Source of the DNA: Gloeopeniophorella convolvens
Taxonomy: Eukaryota > Basidiomycota > Agaricomycetes > Russulales
Direction: 5' to 3'
DNA length: 64,000 nucleotides
Assembly (NCBI GenBank): GCA_022496205.1
Contig: WTXD01000006.1
Coordinates: 744,001-808,000, forward strand
The notes under the pieces are model-generated. The model worked only from the letters and a program-made list of their open reading frames with translations. It made no database searches and was not told where the DNA came from. Positions 12,025-24,700 of the stretch are shown here, in pieces; position 1 is the first letter of the stretch; every line of letters starts with the position of its first letter. Both the position numbers and the translations under genes were made by a program.

Positions 12025-15000
12025 ATGGCGGACTCACTGAACATTCCAGTTTTCTCTGGTCAAGGAACAGAGGCCTCCACTTCCCAGGACGCCCAGGATT
12101 ACGCATTACGCAGCTCAACATCCCCGTCCGGAAGCTCATTACTGTCATCTTGCCTCGAAGCCTTTCATTCTGACCTTGCTTCCCTCTCCCGTGATGAGTT
12201 GGAGATGATCGACGTAAATCTTAGTGATTTCGATCATCCTTCAACTCTTCTTGCCACACCACGCGACGAGTATGTCCACAACCCCGTCATTTCGGGTCCA
12301 AGGTTACTCGCCATGCAGGTGCTCACCTACCTAGAATGGGTGACACGGGCGTCGGGGACCGCAACCTTCTCCGCGCCTCTTGAACGGAACCGCCGACTCC
12401 GTGTTGGAGTTCTTGGCTTCTCGTCAGGGATCGTTGCAGCCTGTGTCATCGGTACATCGGCAACTTTGGTGGACTTCATTTTCAACGCTACTTCTGCCTT
12501 TCGTGTTACGTTATGGATTGGCGTACGTACCCAACTTTACCGGCACCACAGCCTCAATGCACAAGGCCTTCAAGCAAATGATACAGCTTCCTGGAGTCGC
12601 GTGCTCCTTGGGATGGAGCGCAGTATTGCGGAAGCCGCTATCTCACACTTTCCCTCGCCGGTAAGAACCTTCTTTTACCGGCAAGGCAAGAAAAATGACC
12701 ATTCTAACTAAGGATTCCGCGTCTACCTCACTTCACGTGACGGCCATCATGGATGATTGTTGCGTCACCATCTCAGGTCACCCTGATGTCCTCGATTCCT
12801 TTACGGCCACGCTCCCGAAAACAGTTTCAGTCCGAGAAGTCCCAGTCAGGACGCTTTACCATTCGCCATCGTACAATGAAGGCGTTCGTGGGCAAGTCTT
12901 GGCTGATCTACGGCATCACGGCATCCAGTTTCCCAACTTTGCCAACATCATTTGCCCGATTCGGTCCACATTCACGGGCGAAGCATTGGAATCAAACCAG
13001 GAGGGTTCCTTGCTGCAAATCGTCGTTGACATGATCTTGACTCAGCCGGTGAACTGGGACTCCGTCGTGACTTCAGTCGCCCAATTGATACCCAGAGACA
13101 TGGACACGCACCTCATCAATGTTGGCCCGGGTACTAGTTTGGTTCGCAGTATAGAGAAGCGGATCTCGAACGGCTCCGTCATATCACAAGACGTCATGTC
13201 TGGGTATGGTGGCAGCGACGCACTCCAGACGCAGCATCAGGAGCCTATTGCAATCATCGGCATGGCAGTCAATATGCCGGGGGCAAGTGATACGTCCGAG
13301 CTATGGCATGTGTTGGAACAGGGAATCGATATGTTATCAGAGGTACGTCCTTCTGTACCTGTGATGTGAAGAAGATTGGCGTGTCTGATCATTTGTCCAG
13401 ATACCTGGAAATCGCTTCCACGTCAATGACTACGAATCAGGCGAGAGTGGACGCTCGATGAGGGCCCATACTGGCAATTTTTTAAGCGACGTAGACAAGT
13501 TTGATCACGAGTTCTTCAAAATTTCGCCGCGAGAGGCGCGTAGCATGGACCCCCAGATAAGGATTCTCCTTCAGACGGCGCACGAAGCTTTGGAAGACTC
13601 CGGATACGTCCCCAATGCAGCGTCTTCCTTCAATCCCGAAACCTTCGGATGCTACATAGGCGCAGCCACCGCGGACTACGTGCAGAATCTACGAAACAAC
13701 ATCGATGTCTACTACGGCACTGGCAAGCGCCTTCCTTACCGCTCGTATCTATGAGCTAATGCTGTGCTCATCACAGGGAACTTGCGCGCTTTCCTGAGCG
13801 GGCGCATCTCTTTTGCCATGGGTTTCTCGGGCCCCTCGGTATCTGTTGATACGGCGTGTTCATCTTCTTTGGCGGCCATACATCAGGCGTGTCGCGCATT
13901 GTCAAACGGAGATTGTGACGCTGCTCTAGCTGGCGGAGTGAATGTGATCACGAGCCCCGACGTGAGTGGGTAATCTTTGTAACTGGGCATCACATTGACT
14001 CCTCGACCTAGATTTTCATCGGCTTAGATCGCGGGCATTTCTTGAGTCCAACTGGACAATGCAAATCTTTTGATGCCTCGGCTGATGGCTACTCGCGAGG
14101 CGAGGGTTGTGGGTTATTCGTGCTCAAGCGATTGTCAGATGCACGAGCAGACAACGACCGCATCCTTGGTATCATCCGTGGGATAGAAGTTAATCAAAGT
14201 GGCATGGCGCGCTCAATAACGCAACCGCATGTGCCGACTCAGATCAAGCTACTCCAAAGATTAGTCGAGAAGAGCGGAGTTGACCCGCACCATGTGAACT
14301 TGGTGGAGGCGCACGGCACCGGGACACAGTCTGGTGACCTGAGCGAGCTGGCTAGCGTGCGGCAGGTATTCGCCACACGCCGCACGGCAGACAACCTCCT
14401 TCACGTCACGTCAATCAAGGCAAACATCGGCCACCTAGAAGCCGCTTCAGGGGCCGCTGGACTTGCAAAGCTCCTTCTCATGTTGCGACACCACGTCATT
14501 CCGCGACAAATATCCTTAGTTAACCTGAACCCGAGGATCCCCGAGCTTGCGTCGGATCATACGATTATCGATACCGAAAATCAACCATGGGTCCCGGTCA
14601 AGAAGAGTCTGCCGCGTATGGCGCTCCTGAACAACTTCGGCGCGGCCGGTTCGAACAGCGCTCTCCTACTTGAAGAGTACGTCGCCTCAACTCGCCCAAA
14701 GGGCACAGAATCGGACGCCATCCCTTACGTCTTCGGATTATCCGCAAAGACGGAAACGGCGCTCGACACTCTGCGCTCACGAGTCATCGAGTGGCTTGGT
14801 AACGCGGAAAGCGTGGACACCCCTCTTTGCGACATCGCTTATTCTATGACGGCGCGACGCCAGCTTTACGAACGGCGCTTAGCGCTCACAGCTCGGACCA
14901 GAGATGAGCTTGTTCAAGCGCTCCGCTCCAGTGTCTCCCCTACTCGTATCCGCAAACACGACGGAAGAGTAGCGTTTGTATTTTCTGGTCAAGGCGGGCA

Positions 15001-18000
15001 ATACCTCGGTATGGGAGAGGCTCTTTACGAGTCGATGCCTATTTTCAGGGATGCTATCGACCAGTGTCATTTATATCTCGTCAACTCTGGCTTTCCTGGA
15101 GTTCTTCCTATCATCTCTCCCAAGCAACACATCTCAAGTCTGTCTATGCTCGAAGAAATTCAAGCGTATCAGAGTGCGGGATTTGCCTTGGAGTATGGAC
15201 TGGCGCAGCTGTGGGTTCATTGGGGCCTGACGCCTTCCCTCGTCGTTGGCCACAGGTAAGCCAGTTTAGTTCGAATAACTGCACACCATCTCATTTTTTC
15301 GTCTAGCCTAGGAGAATATGTTGCTCAAACCGTTGCCGGCGTTCTAACTTTGCATGACGCCCTCACGCTAGTGGCCAACCGCGCTCGCCTAATGGTTGAA
15401 AAGTGTCGTCTCGATTCGACCGGAATGCTGGCCGTTCAACTGAGTCCTATTGACATAGAGAGGATATTAAACTCGTCAGAAACGTTCTCCGGTATCACCA
15501 TTGCAGGTTACAACTCCCCTGAAGACAGCGTTCTGGCAGGCCCAAGTCACGTGCTACGGGCGCTCAAATTGCATCTGGACGCAACAGTGCACTGCAAGAA
15601 CAGCCTGCTTCCAGTACCATTCGGCTACCATAGCGAAGCCATGCGCCACATCACCGCTGATCTTGATTCTTTAGCGGAGCGCGTCACCATATCCCCTCCA
15701 GCGATTCCGATCATCTCGAATGTCCACGGAGAGCTCGTGCTTCCAGGCGACACTTCTGTGTTCAATGCTCAGTATTACTCCCGTCACTGCGTAGAGCCTG
15801 TCCTATTTGATAGGGGAATACGGGCAGCAACGGATTACAACGCGCTGTCAAACATAGGTGTTTGGATCGAAATAGGCCCTCACGCGTCCATTTTGCCCAT
15901 GCTCAAGAGGCACCCGACCCTCCGCAAGGATGCTTTGCTTTTGAGCTCGATTCGAAGGCAACAGGACCCCTTGTCTACCACGGCAAGCGCTCTTGCTCAG
16001 CTATATGCTTCTCCCATCGCCGTCAGGTGGCGCAACATATTCTCGCACCTGCCCCCTCCATCGAACGTCTCTCTTCCCACGTATCCCTGGTCGAAAGTCA
16101 GTTTCTGGATGAAGTTCCAAGAGGAAGCACCCCCAGCATACAAGACACCCACGACGCCTGTACCAGCATCTAGGACCTCCGATCTTCCCTATGCGGTTCT
16201 CCGCGTGCGGCTTCGGCTCCAGTCACCGACAGGTGGCTCTTCAACAGCGTACGAGACACCGATCTCCCAGGTAGCCGGGTTGATATGTGGTCATCGTGTC
16301 GGAAATCAACCTCTATGTCCTGCCTCCCTCTATCACGAGCTTGCTTTAGCTGGAGCTGAAGCGGCCGCCTTGCAACACCGTCCCAACCTAGATGGCGTTT
16401 CCATCGTGTTGCAGGACATTCGCTTCTCGCGCCCACTTGTCTACGCTGGTGCTGATGGTACTACACGCACGATCCATACGCATGTAGTATTCCAGTCTGG
16501 GACGTCAGGCTGGTGGAGCGTTGAATCCGCTGCTGGCCAGGGTATGGTCATTCACGCGCGGGGAACCCTCGAGCTTCAGGAATCCCCCAGGCTCACTCGA
16601 AGGTTCTCCGTTGTTTATCCCGTCGTTTCTCGCAGAATCATTTCTATCACTTCGCAAACTGGAAGCAAGATCTTCACCACCACTACAGTCTATGATGTCT
16701 TCTTTCCCCCAGTCGTGACGTATGCAGAGGGCTATCGGGCTATTCAGACGCTGACAATCAGCGCGGATAGCACAGAAGGCTATGCTACCATCCAACTCCC
16801 CAGCAATGCGGAACGCGGCCGCTTTGTTGTCCACCCCGTCCTGATGGACGTAATGCTTCACGTAGCCGGATTCATCGCAAATACCCACAGAAACGACGAT
16901 GACGCGTTCATTTGCAGCAAGATTACCTCCTTGGAGGCATTGCCTCAACTCATCGATCACGATGCACCGTATGGCGTCTATGTCAACTGCGCGTGGCTAC
17001 CAGGGGGAGATATGCTCGCCGAGTCCTATACTCTCCAACATGGCTCAGAGAGCCGTATCGTCGCGCATGTAAAGGGCATGCTTTTTCGCAAGGTCGCTTT
17101 GGCCACTTTGCACCACCGGCTTGCTCTGGCGGCAGGAATAGAGATCCCTATAGATGCCTTTGCTCATCATTCAATTTCTGCAGTCGGAGTTAACGAAGAT
17201 GATGCCTTGCCCTCAGGGCTGCCAACTCTTTCGCATTCGCCATTGCTCAGTCCTGGGGCACAACCAGGATCGATGGTGAACAGGTTTGCGCCAGCTCAAC
17301 CTGGACCGTCCGCAGGCGCTCAGCGGAGCGTTCAAGGCATGGAGCAGGTCGCCAGTGTTCCACCTCCAAGCAACGCTCCCGCCGGCAGTGGACCTAGGCT
17401 TCCCGGAGAATCGAATTCCAACGAAACCACGGCGTCAGGCAGAGGTCCTCGGCCAAAATTGACTATCGATACGTCGAAGCCAGATGTAAAATCCCTCTTG
17501 GCTTTCGTCCTCGGTCTTGAGCCGCATCGACTACCCGAAGATGTTGACCTAGAATCGCTGGGGCTCGACTCGCTGGCATCAATAGAGGCTCACCACGCTT
17601 TGCAATCCCGCTTTTCCCTTGCTCTGCCGAGCGACCTCTTCTCAACCCATACCAGCGCGAAGGAAGTAGAATCTTTCGTGATGTCACGCTTGTCCACGGG
17701 CCCCGGAGGCGTTGGCCGCAGCGTCCTTCCATCCACTTCAGGGACGAATGATGCATCAGCTCAACAATCAAGACTGGCGACCTGTCCTGACACTGTCCCG
17801 ATTTCAGTGCAGAAAACTGAACTTCCCGGGAAAGTACCTCTCTTCCTTGTCCACGACGGTAGCGGGCTCGTCAAGTACATTCATAGCCTACCCACCCTTG
17901 GTCGTGACGTCTGGGGTATACACAACCCGCACTTCATCAGCAGCCAGCCATGGAGCTCCGTCACAGCAATGGCTGCCGAGTACGCGAAGTATACGATCAA

Positions 18001-18641
18001 AGCGAGTCACGGATCGGTTCTTCTGGGAGGTATATACGAGTCACCTTCCGCGTTAACATATCACTGATTCGCCGTGCACTAACAGGATGGTCATTTGGTG
18101 GAATCATCGCTTTTGAGGTTGCACGTCAGCTGTTGCGCGCAGGGATCACTGTCAACGGTGTCGTGCTCATTGATTCGCCCAGTCCTCTGATGCACGTTCC
18201 GCTTGAGGACGCATTGATCGACTCGATAGTCAAACTCGACGGCCGCAATCCCGTATCTTCAAACACACGCTTGCTTGTGAAACGGCAGTTTGAGATGAAT
18301 TCACGGCTGCTCCACGAGTACGACCCGACCGCAGGCGGCGGGCCATATCCTCGACTGGTGTTGCTGCGCTCTCAGGAGGGCTACCGCCCTAACGGCGGCA
18401 TCGGCGTGCCCGAATGGCTTGCAAACAGAGACGATCGTCGCGCCGCAGCGGACGCGTGGGAAAACATCGTCGACTCTCCCGTCAAGTGCGTCGACATTCC
18501 GGGACATCACTTCCAGCCATTCCATGGTCCATATGTGAGTGTCGCATCGATCTTTCTTGTGAGGCGCAGCGTTTGAACACATGGCAGATTTCTTCTACCA
18601 CGCGCGCAATCATTGAAGCTTGCTCCTTTTTGGAATCTTGA
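12025..18641 (+). CDS. Non-reducing polyketide synthase (SAT-KS-AT-PT-ACP-TE), orsellinic-acid-synthase-like
   Basis: Iterative type I PKS expected to build an unreduced aromatic polyketide such as orsellinic acid from acetyl- and malonyl-CoA. Eight exons (12025-12660, 12713-13342, 13401-13722, 13777-13961, 14012-15255, 15307-18029, 18086-18534, 18588-18641) join in phase to 2080 residues. Domains: SAT 1-370, with GFSSG at 131-135 where family members usually have GxCxG; KS from 389, with Cys557 in DTACSSS, His692 in HGTGT and His732; AT from 911, with Ser1006 in GHSLGEY; product template with His1335 and Asp1520; one ACP with Ser1761 in LGLDSLAS; and a thioesterase with Ser1916 in GWSFGG and a late His near 2055. 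No ketoreductase, dehydratase, enoylreductase or methyltransferase domain is visible. Every catalytic residue except the SAT cysteine is present, so the enzyme looks functional. The exact product is inference from architecture. Confidence 0.96.
13723..13776 (+). other. GC-AG intron inside the KS domain
   Basis: The 54-base intron starts with GCAAGC and ends ATCACAG, with a branch-like GAGCTAAT. Removing it restores the conserved KS segment [14 protein letters not shown]. No GT donor nearby gives the correct frame, so a GC donor is the best explanation. Confidence 0.8.
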
Positions 18642-19200
18642 CCTGCGCTGCTCTCACCTCGTCCGCGTTGCTCTGCTCTGTTACGATAATGATATATGTA
18701 TCATTGGCTTGTAAAGTTGAAATGAGTCTCGTTCCCCAACTATCTGTGCCGAGCTAAGGCTCTTTTCATAGCGAGTTGTGAAATGGTGCCATGCACGGGT
18801 TCCCAAATATGTGGGGTTCGGAGCCTTCCTGCTCATGACCTGGCTGTCACAACTACCCACGGGGATCGGTACCAGAGTACTTGCACCACTCCGAGGCTTT
18901 GTTTGAATCATTTTACGTGCGTCTCGGTGTACAGTTCGAGGCCTTATCTCATAGGCGTTCGTCACCGATGACACATAATTTAAATGTGCTCGGCGGAGGT
19001 GACACGCGGGCAGCCTCAGGGGCATTCGTGCGAATTTACGGGCTTGACGAAGAAAGTGAACGACAAGCTAATGAATCCTCTCGCTGACCCTGGTCATGTC
19101 TCACAATGTTTCGTTACGCGGATCACCACACATCGGTAGTTTGTTATACGAGACCTAGACACTATACAATCTGGCTGCTCCGTCGAGTCTCCCCTTGCGT
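18642..19200. other. Intergenic between convergent PKS and SDR genes
   Basis: About 560 bases separate the two stop codons. Short frames on both strands look like chance. The stretch should hold both 3' UTRs. Confidence 0.5.
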
Positions 19201-20066
19201 CTAAACAGCAAACCCCTGGGTTCGTAATAACGTCAGTATATCCATGAGAGAGCACATGCCCAACTCACCCCGTTGACAAGGATGTTCTGACCATTCACCC
19301 ACCGTGCGGCATCCGATGCGAGGAATGCGACCACGGGGCTAATCTCTTCCGGTGTTCCGAGGCGCTTGCTTGGTGCAAGGTTGGCGATGGCCTGCATCAT
19401 CTGCTCGGACTTGCCCTGGCGAAAGAGGGCCGTGTCTGTTGGGCCAGGGGAGACGGTGTTGACGGTCACACCCCGAGCTCCGAGGTCCTTTGCGAGTACA
19501 CGCGAGATCTGCTCGACCGCGCCTTTCGATGCGCAGTACACGAGATTGATTGGCAAGACTGTGGAGGCATGTGCCAGTGACGTCGAGAAGAAAATGATGC
19601 GACCCCCTGACAGATGATCAGTCCGATCCTGCCTCATCCCACTCCACAGACAGGACGCACCTTCAGGGAGCAGCGGTGCAGCTGATTTAGTGAGGAAGAG
19701 CGGGCCTTTAACATTGATGTTCATGTGAGACTCATAGAACTGTTCATCAATGTCCGCGAGCGTCCTGCTGCCCATGATACCCGCGTTGAGCACGAGTATG
19801 TCGAGCTTGCCAAATACACGAATCGCCTCATCCAAAAGCGTCTGCGCGCCAGGGATAGACGAAACATCGGCTTTGACAGCAAAGGCATCACCCTTGCCGT
19901 CTGCTTTGATGGAAGACACGACGGCATCTGCAGCGTTTGCGTCACTGACATAATTGACAATGACCTTTGCACCGTCGGAGGCGAGCTTGAGCGCAATCGA
20001 GGCGCCGATGGAGCGCGATGAGCCGGTGACAATGGCGACCTTGCCTGCGAGTGGAAGTGCCGACAT
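19201..20066 (-). CDS. Classical short-chain dehydrogenase/reductase
   Basis: NAD(P)-dependent oxidoreductase of 252 residues in three exons (20066-19661, 19606-19269, 19215-19201). The Rossmann motif TGSSRSIG starts at residue 14. NAGI is at 94-97, the active-site Ser is at 145 or 143 (FFSTS), and the catalytic YCASK gives Tyr159 and Lys163. The C-terminus NGQNILVNGGFAV is completed only by splicing the 53-nt last intron onto a 15-nt final exon. It resembles the FabG/3-oxoacyl reductase and trihydroxynaphthalene-reductase-like group, but I cannot name the substrate. It converges on the PKS with a 559-base gap, so it could be a tailoring enzyme or simply a neighbour. Confidence 0.92.
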
Positions 20067-20138
20067 GTTATAGATGAGAGTGCGAGCTGGATGTGACGGT
20101 TGGAGTTGTTCTGCTCCTATCTGCTAGAGCGCGGAGTC

Positions 20139-20147
20139 TATTTATAT
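20139..20147 (-). promoter_or_regulatory. TATA box of the SDR gene
   Basis: The minus strand reads ATATAAATA about 73 bases before the start codon at 20066, a near-consensus TATA element at a usual fungal distance. Confidence 0.55.
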
Positions 20148-21686
20148 TGCTCTTCATGGATGGTTCGATGGCATCTCGAAAGGCGAGTAACGATACGTAG
20201 GTGGCGGACGTGCGAGCCAAGTGGACTGCGAATGAAGCCAAGCTTGGCGCCTATGGCGTGGAGGTCTTGGTCAGATTCTGGAGAGGATGAGGGGAGGTCT
20301 ACTCGGAGCATCTTCGGCAGGAGCCACGCGTCGCGGTGCAAGTGGGTCCCAGGTGGGTCTGCGACCGAGTTCTTAATCCACATAAGTAGTGTTGAAAGCG
20401 AACGGTAGAACTGCTTACCCTGCCAGGATTCCCGTGGAGGTTTCAACTTGTGGCGATTACTGTCTAGATGCTGAAAGTGAGCTGGTTGCTACGACGCCCG
20501 TGCCACTGAGCCAGCAGCTCACCACGTGGGTGCGCCGCAGCTTGCCGCCGCCGGCGGGAACCGTGCCCAGGCAGGTCAGCGCAGGTGCCCGCAGCGCCAA
20601 GCCGGAGTTCAGTAGACCCCGGAAGCCCTCCGATCCACTTGAAACCCCCGAAACACCCTTGAATTGCTCACTGCTGCACGACGGTCTCTCTACAGAGAAC
20701 CACAGCCTGCCGCGGTCCTAGGTCGCCCCCTGGCATGTTAACTGCCCGTGGAAGCCTTCAACCTATTATACCGAACCCCCCAACCCATTTTGTTTGCCTG
20801 CGGTTCGCTACACTGGGATGCTTCGCGAAGCTCGAACTTCTCGACCGATATGCTGTATATGGTTCACAATGTGCCTTTAAGAGCAAGTGGTGGGCCATCA
20901 TGCATCATGCATCACCGGTCACCAATCGTGTATTTTTGGCATTGGCGACCCTCAGACGACGACGTAGTCAGGTCTCCGAGTGGTGGATGACTGCTCATTG
21001 ACTCCTGCTGTTACGAAGGTGCGGCAGTGGTCAGAATTTCAGACTCACCACAAGCAATGACTTGACGGTGCTGCGGGATCGGGTTGCTGCTTTTTGGGAG
21101 ACACCACTTGGCAAGGTGCTCCCATGACGGCCATGTAGCAACTTCTTGTTCTTACATCATTGCATCAATGATGCCTTGAGAACAGTATACTGTAGTCCCT
21201 GGGACTGTACACTGGACCCAGGGTCAGTCTCGTATCTGACACGACCATCAAACTTGGTGACCATGTTCGTTCGTCCTCTGATATTGCATTTCTGAGGCCG
21301 CCACCTTCACATGATATTGTTACACTCGAATGGGGGCCGGTGACTTATCATCAAGGTCTGAGAGGTAGCTCTACCCCTAGTGTCTACAGTCAATTTGGGG
21401 ATCTGCGACAAGCAACAGTGAAAGGTCGACGTACCGAGGAGTGGGGCAGGCATGAACGTGAAATACGTAGGTCATGAGATAAGATCGGCAGGTCGTCCGC
21501 TGGAAGCTCGGTTAGATCAACCAGGATCGACCCTGCAGCGTCGGGAGCATCCGAAGCGCGATTCGGCGTAGCCGCGGTCCCGTCATGGCATAGCTTCGAA
21601 TCCTCCATTACGCCATGCCCCTCTCCTTGCTTCGGCGCTTCAGCTTCAGCCTTCCGGTCAAACTCTCCGTGACTCTTGAATCATGC

Positions 21687-21697
21687 TTATATATATG
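21687..21697 (+). promoter_or_regulatory. TATA box of the first amino-acid permease
   Basis: TTATATATATG lies about 95 bases before the start codon at 21791. Confidence 0.5.
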
Positions 21698-21790
21698 GCG
21701 TCTCTACGTACCTGGCGGGCCTTCTAGCATCCTCAGCTCTCCCTGAAGAGCGTTCTGCTCTCGTCCTCCCCCTCCCTTCTGGGTACTTCA

Positions 21791-24700
21791 ATGGGATTTC
21801 TTCCAGTCACTACCGTGCTCGAGACTAAGGATGCCTTCGCGAAGGAGTCCTTAACCGACAGCGGGCCCCAGGGTACAGATGCCGCGACGCTGCTCTACAT
21901 CGCGGACCGTGACAGAGTTCAAAGAAAGCTGAATGGCGTTCATATCCAGATGTACGTCGCTGTTAGATCAAGTCACGCACTTCCGCTGAATTGCATTGCG
22001 CATGCAGGTTTGCCGTACGCTCTCTCGTGCTTTGTGATCTACGCAGATCGGACTGAACGGCAGGCGTTAGATCGCTGGTGTCATTGGAACTGGGCTCTTC
22101 CTGGGTTTAGGACAGTTGCTCACGACAACGGGTCCGTTGGGTGTGCTCCTAGTCTTCATGCTCGTGGGGAGTGTGGCGTTTGCGTGCGTTTCGTCGGGAC
22201 ATCCCTTTCGCACCACCGCTGACGCCAAGGTGGTTCGACCCCGCAGCTCATTGGCATCTGTCACAGAAATGGCTACCGTTGCCCCCGTCTCCGGATCATT
22301 CATCCATTACGGTACGGTGGACGACCTCCGTGAGGACGTCGGCTAAAACTGAATCGCCCGTAGCCGCTCGCTGGGTAGATCCGGCTTTGGGCTTTACCGT
22401 AAGTCGCAGAATGCCTAGGACACGCTGAATAACACTGACTCGGCTGTCTGTAACCAGGTTGGTTGGGTGAGGGACACGCTATTCAAAGATTTTTAAAGTT
22501 CTGTGGACTGATCCCAGCCCTGTCGAAAAATTAGAACTACTTCTATGTGCGCTTCTCTCGCCTTCATTTTCCTTTATCCGGCTCAACTGTTTTAGACATG
22601 TGCCATTACTCTTCCGGTGGAAATAACGGCTGCTGCCGTGCTGATTGGGTATTGGGATCATAACGTATGTCGTCGTTCGTCAAGTGACGCAGCCTTCGTA
22701 AAGCAAATTCTACAGACCAATCACACTGCCATCTATGTCGCCGTCTTCATTGTCGCAATCTATGCTGTCAATCTTCTTGGGCCAAGGTCAGCTCGACTCG
22801 TAATGTGCTTGACCTAGTTCACTCAACGCTCCAAACAGGTTTTTCGGGAACAGTGCGTTTCATTGTGCTTATGCGCCAATATCAGCTGAATGTTGCGTTC
22901 AGCTGAGATTGTCTTCGCCACATTGAAACGTGAGTGCAACCCGGCCTGGAGCATCTTACGTTGATCTCACGTGGCTGACGTCACCACAGTCATGCTTGTG
23001 GCTGGTCTGGTACGCACAGAGCATAGGACCTTCTGCCTGTATCTGAGCCCTAGCGACTTATAACAGATTATCGGTGGCCTCGTCATTAACCTGGGCGGAG
23101 GTCCTGATCATACGCGGTGAGTGTCGGGTCCAATGTACTATTGCATCCAGAGGACTAATCTGCAAATAGCCATGGATTCCAGGTGAGAATCCTCGTTCGA
23201 GAGCATTTTCCTCATGCTCAGCTCGAGGCAGTATTGGAAGCACCCAGGCCCTCTTGTCTCTTGTGAGTGCGCTGAAATCTACTCTAATACCCGGGCTATA
23301 ACGTTTGGCAGCACTTGAGCCAGGAGCGCTCGGTCGCTTCCTCGGACTTCTTCTGGGAATCATCTATGCTGCTTTCTCAATGTGCGGGATGGAGATTGTC
23401 ACTCTGTCGGTACCACATACGGAACGTCCGTGTTTAGCGTCTCTGACACTGTCTCCTCCAGTGCTGCCGCTGAGACGCGCAACCCGCGCAAGAACATGGT
23501 AATCGCCATGCGCACCATCTTCTTCCGTATATTCTTCTGCTACGTGAGTCCGCTCGGCCCTGTTAGAGCACTGGGAGTTGATACAGGCGAAGGTTCTCAC
23601 CGGCCTGATTGTTGGGATGCTCATCCCGTCCAACGACCCGGAGCTCTTCAAGTAGGCTCAATTTATCTGCATTTATTGCTGCTCATATTTCGCAGAAAAA
23701 CAGGAAATGCGGGCCAGTCACCATTTGTGTTGGTATTCAACCGCGCAGGAGTGAAAGGTTCGTGCGTTTGTTTGACAAGTGACACCGACAGTGATCCTAT
23801 CACCCCAAAATCAGTGCTTCCGCACATCGTGAACGCAGTAGTGCTCACGAGCGCCTTCTCTTCTGGGAACGGAATGCTGTTTTCGGCATCACGACTGCTG
23901 TTCGGGCTCGGCGTACAAGGACACGCTCCCAAATTCGTCACGGTAGTCTCACGCAACGGCGTACCTTACGTCGCCATCATCCTGGCAGTATGTCACAAGT
24001 TTGATATACGTAGGTTCCTTGGGACTCATACTCTACCTTTCCAGGGCCTCCTTTCCTTCCTAGCTTTCCTGAATGTCAACAACGACTCGGGAAAAGTGTT
24101 CAAGTGAGTTTCCCACTCTGTTTGGGAAGGAAGGCGCTCATGGTGTTCTAGTTGGTTCCTCAATTTGAGTTAGTCTGCCTTTCGCTGCTTGCGGTGCTCT
24201 TGAGCTAACTTTCGTCGTCAGGTGCTGTCGGCAGTCTTTTGAAGTACGCGCTACCTCTTGCACTCAGAGGTGTCGTCTAAACCATCCTTTGTTCAGCTGG
24301 TTGATGATTGGTGTTACGTATCTCCGATTCTGTACGTACGCTTTCGATATCCAACTCGAACTCGTGCTGACGCCTTTCGTAGACTATGGAATGAAGGCCC
24401 AGGGTATCGAGCGAGTTGGCGTCTATGGAGTCTATCGCTCTATATTCCAGCCCTACGCCGGAATGTGGGTAGTCGGCTGGTACGTCCACGTACTCCTTCC
24501 CACTGCCCTACGACCAACCCGGCACCATCCACAGGTCGACGATCTTCATTTTGGTCAGCGGGATCTCTGTCTTCTGGAACTTCGATGGCTCCGATTTCGT
24601 CGCTGCTTGTACGTCCCGACTTTTGTCCTATCTGCGCCATGCCGGCTCACCTACATCTCATGCGCCAAGATATCAATCTGCCAGTTTACGCGCTGGTGTA

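Larger units (their letters stand above)
20067..21790. other. Gene-poor region, divergent promoters of SDR and permease
   Basis: About 1.7 kb with no supported gene. It carries TATA-like strings near each flanking start codon and a short ATGCATC-type repeat at 20899-20914. Open frames are short and uninformative. Confidence 0.5.

Noticed and set aside
21390..21608. Minus-strand frame MEDSKLCHDG... upstream of the permease
   Set aside because: Plausible first residues but no downstream exon, and it lies in a divergent promoter region.
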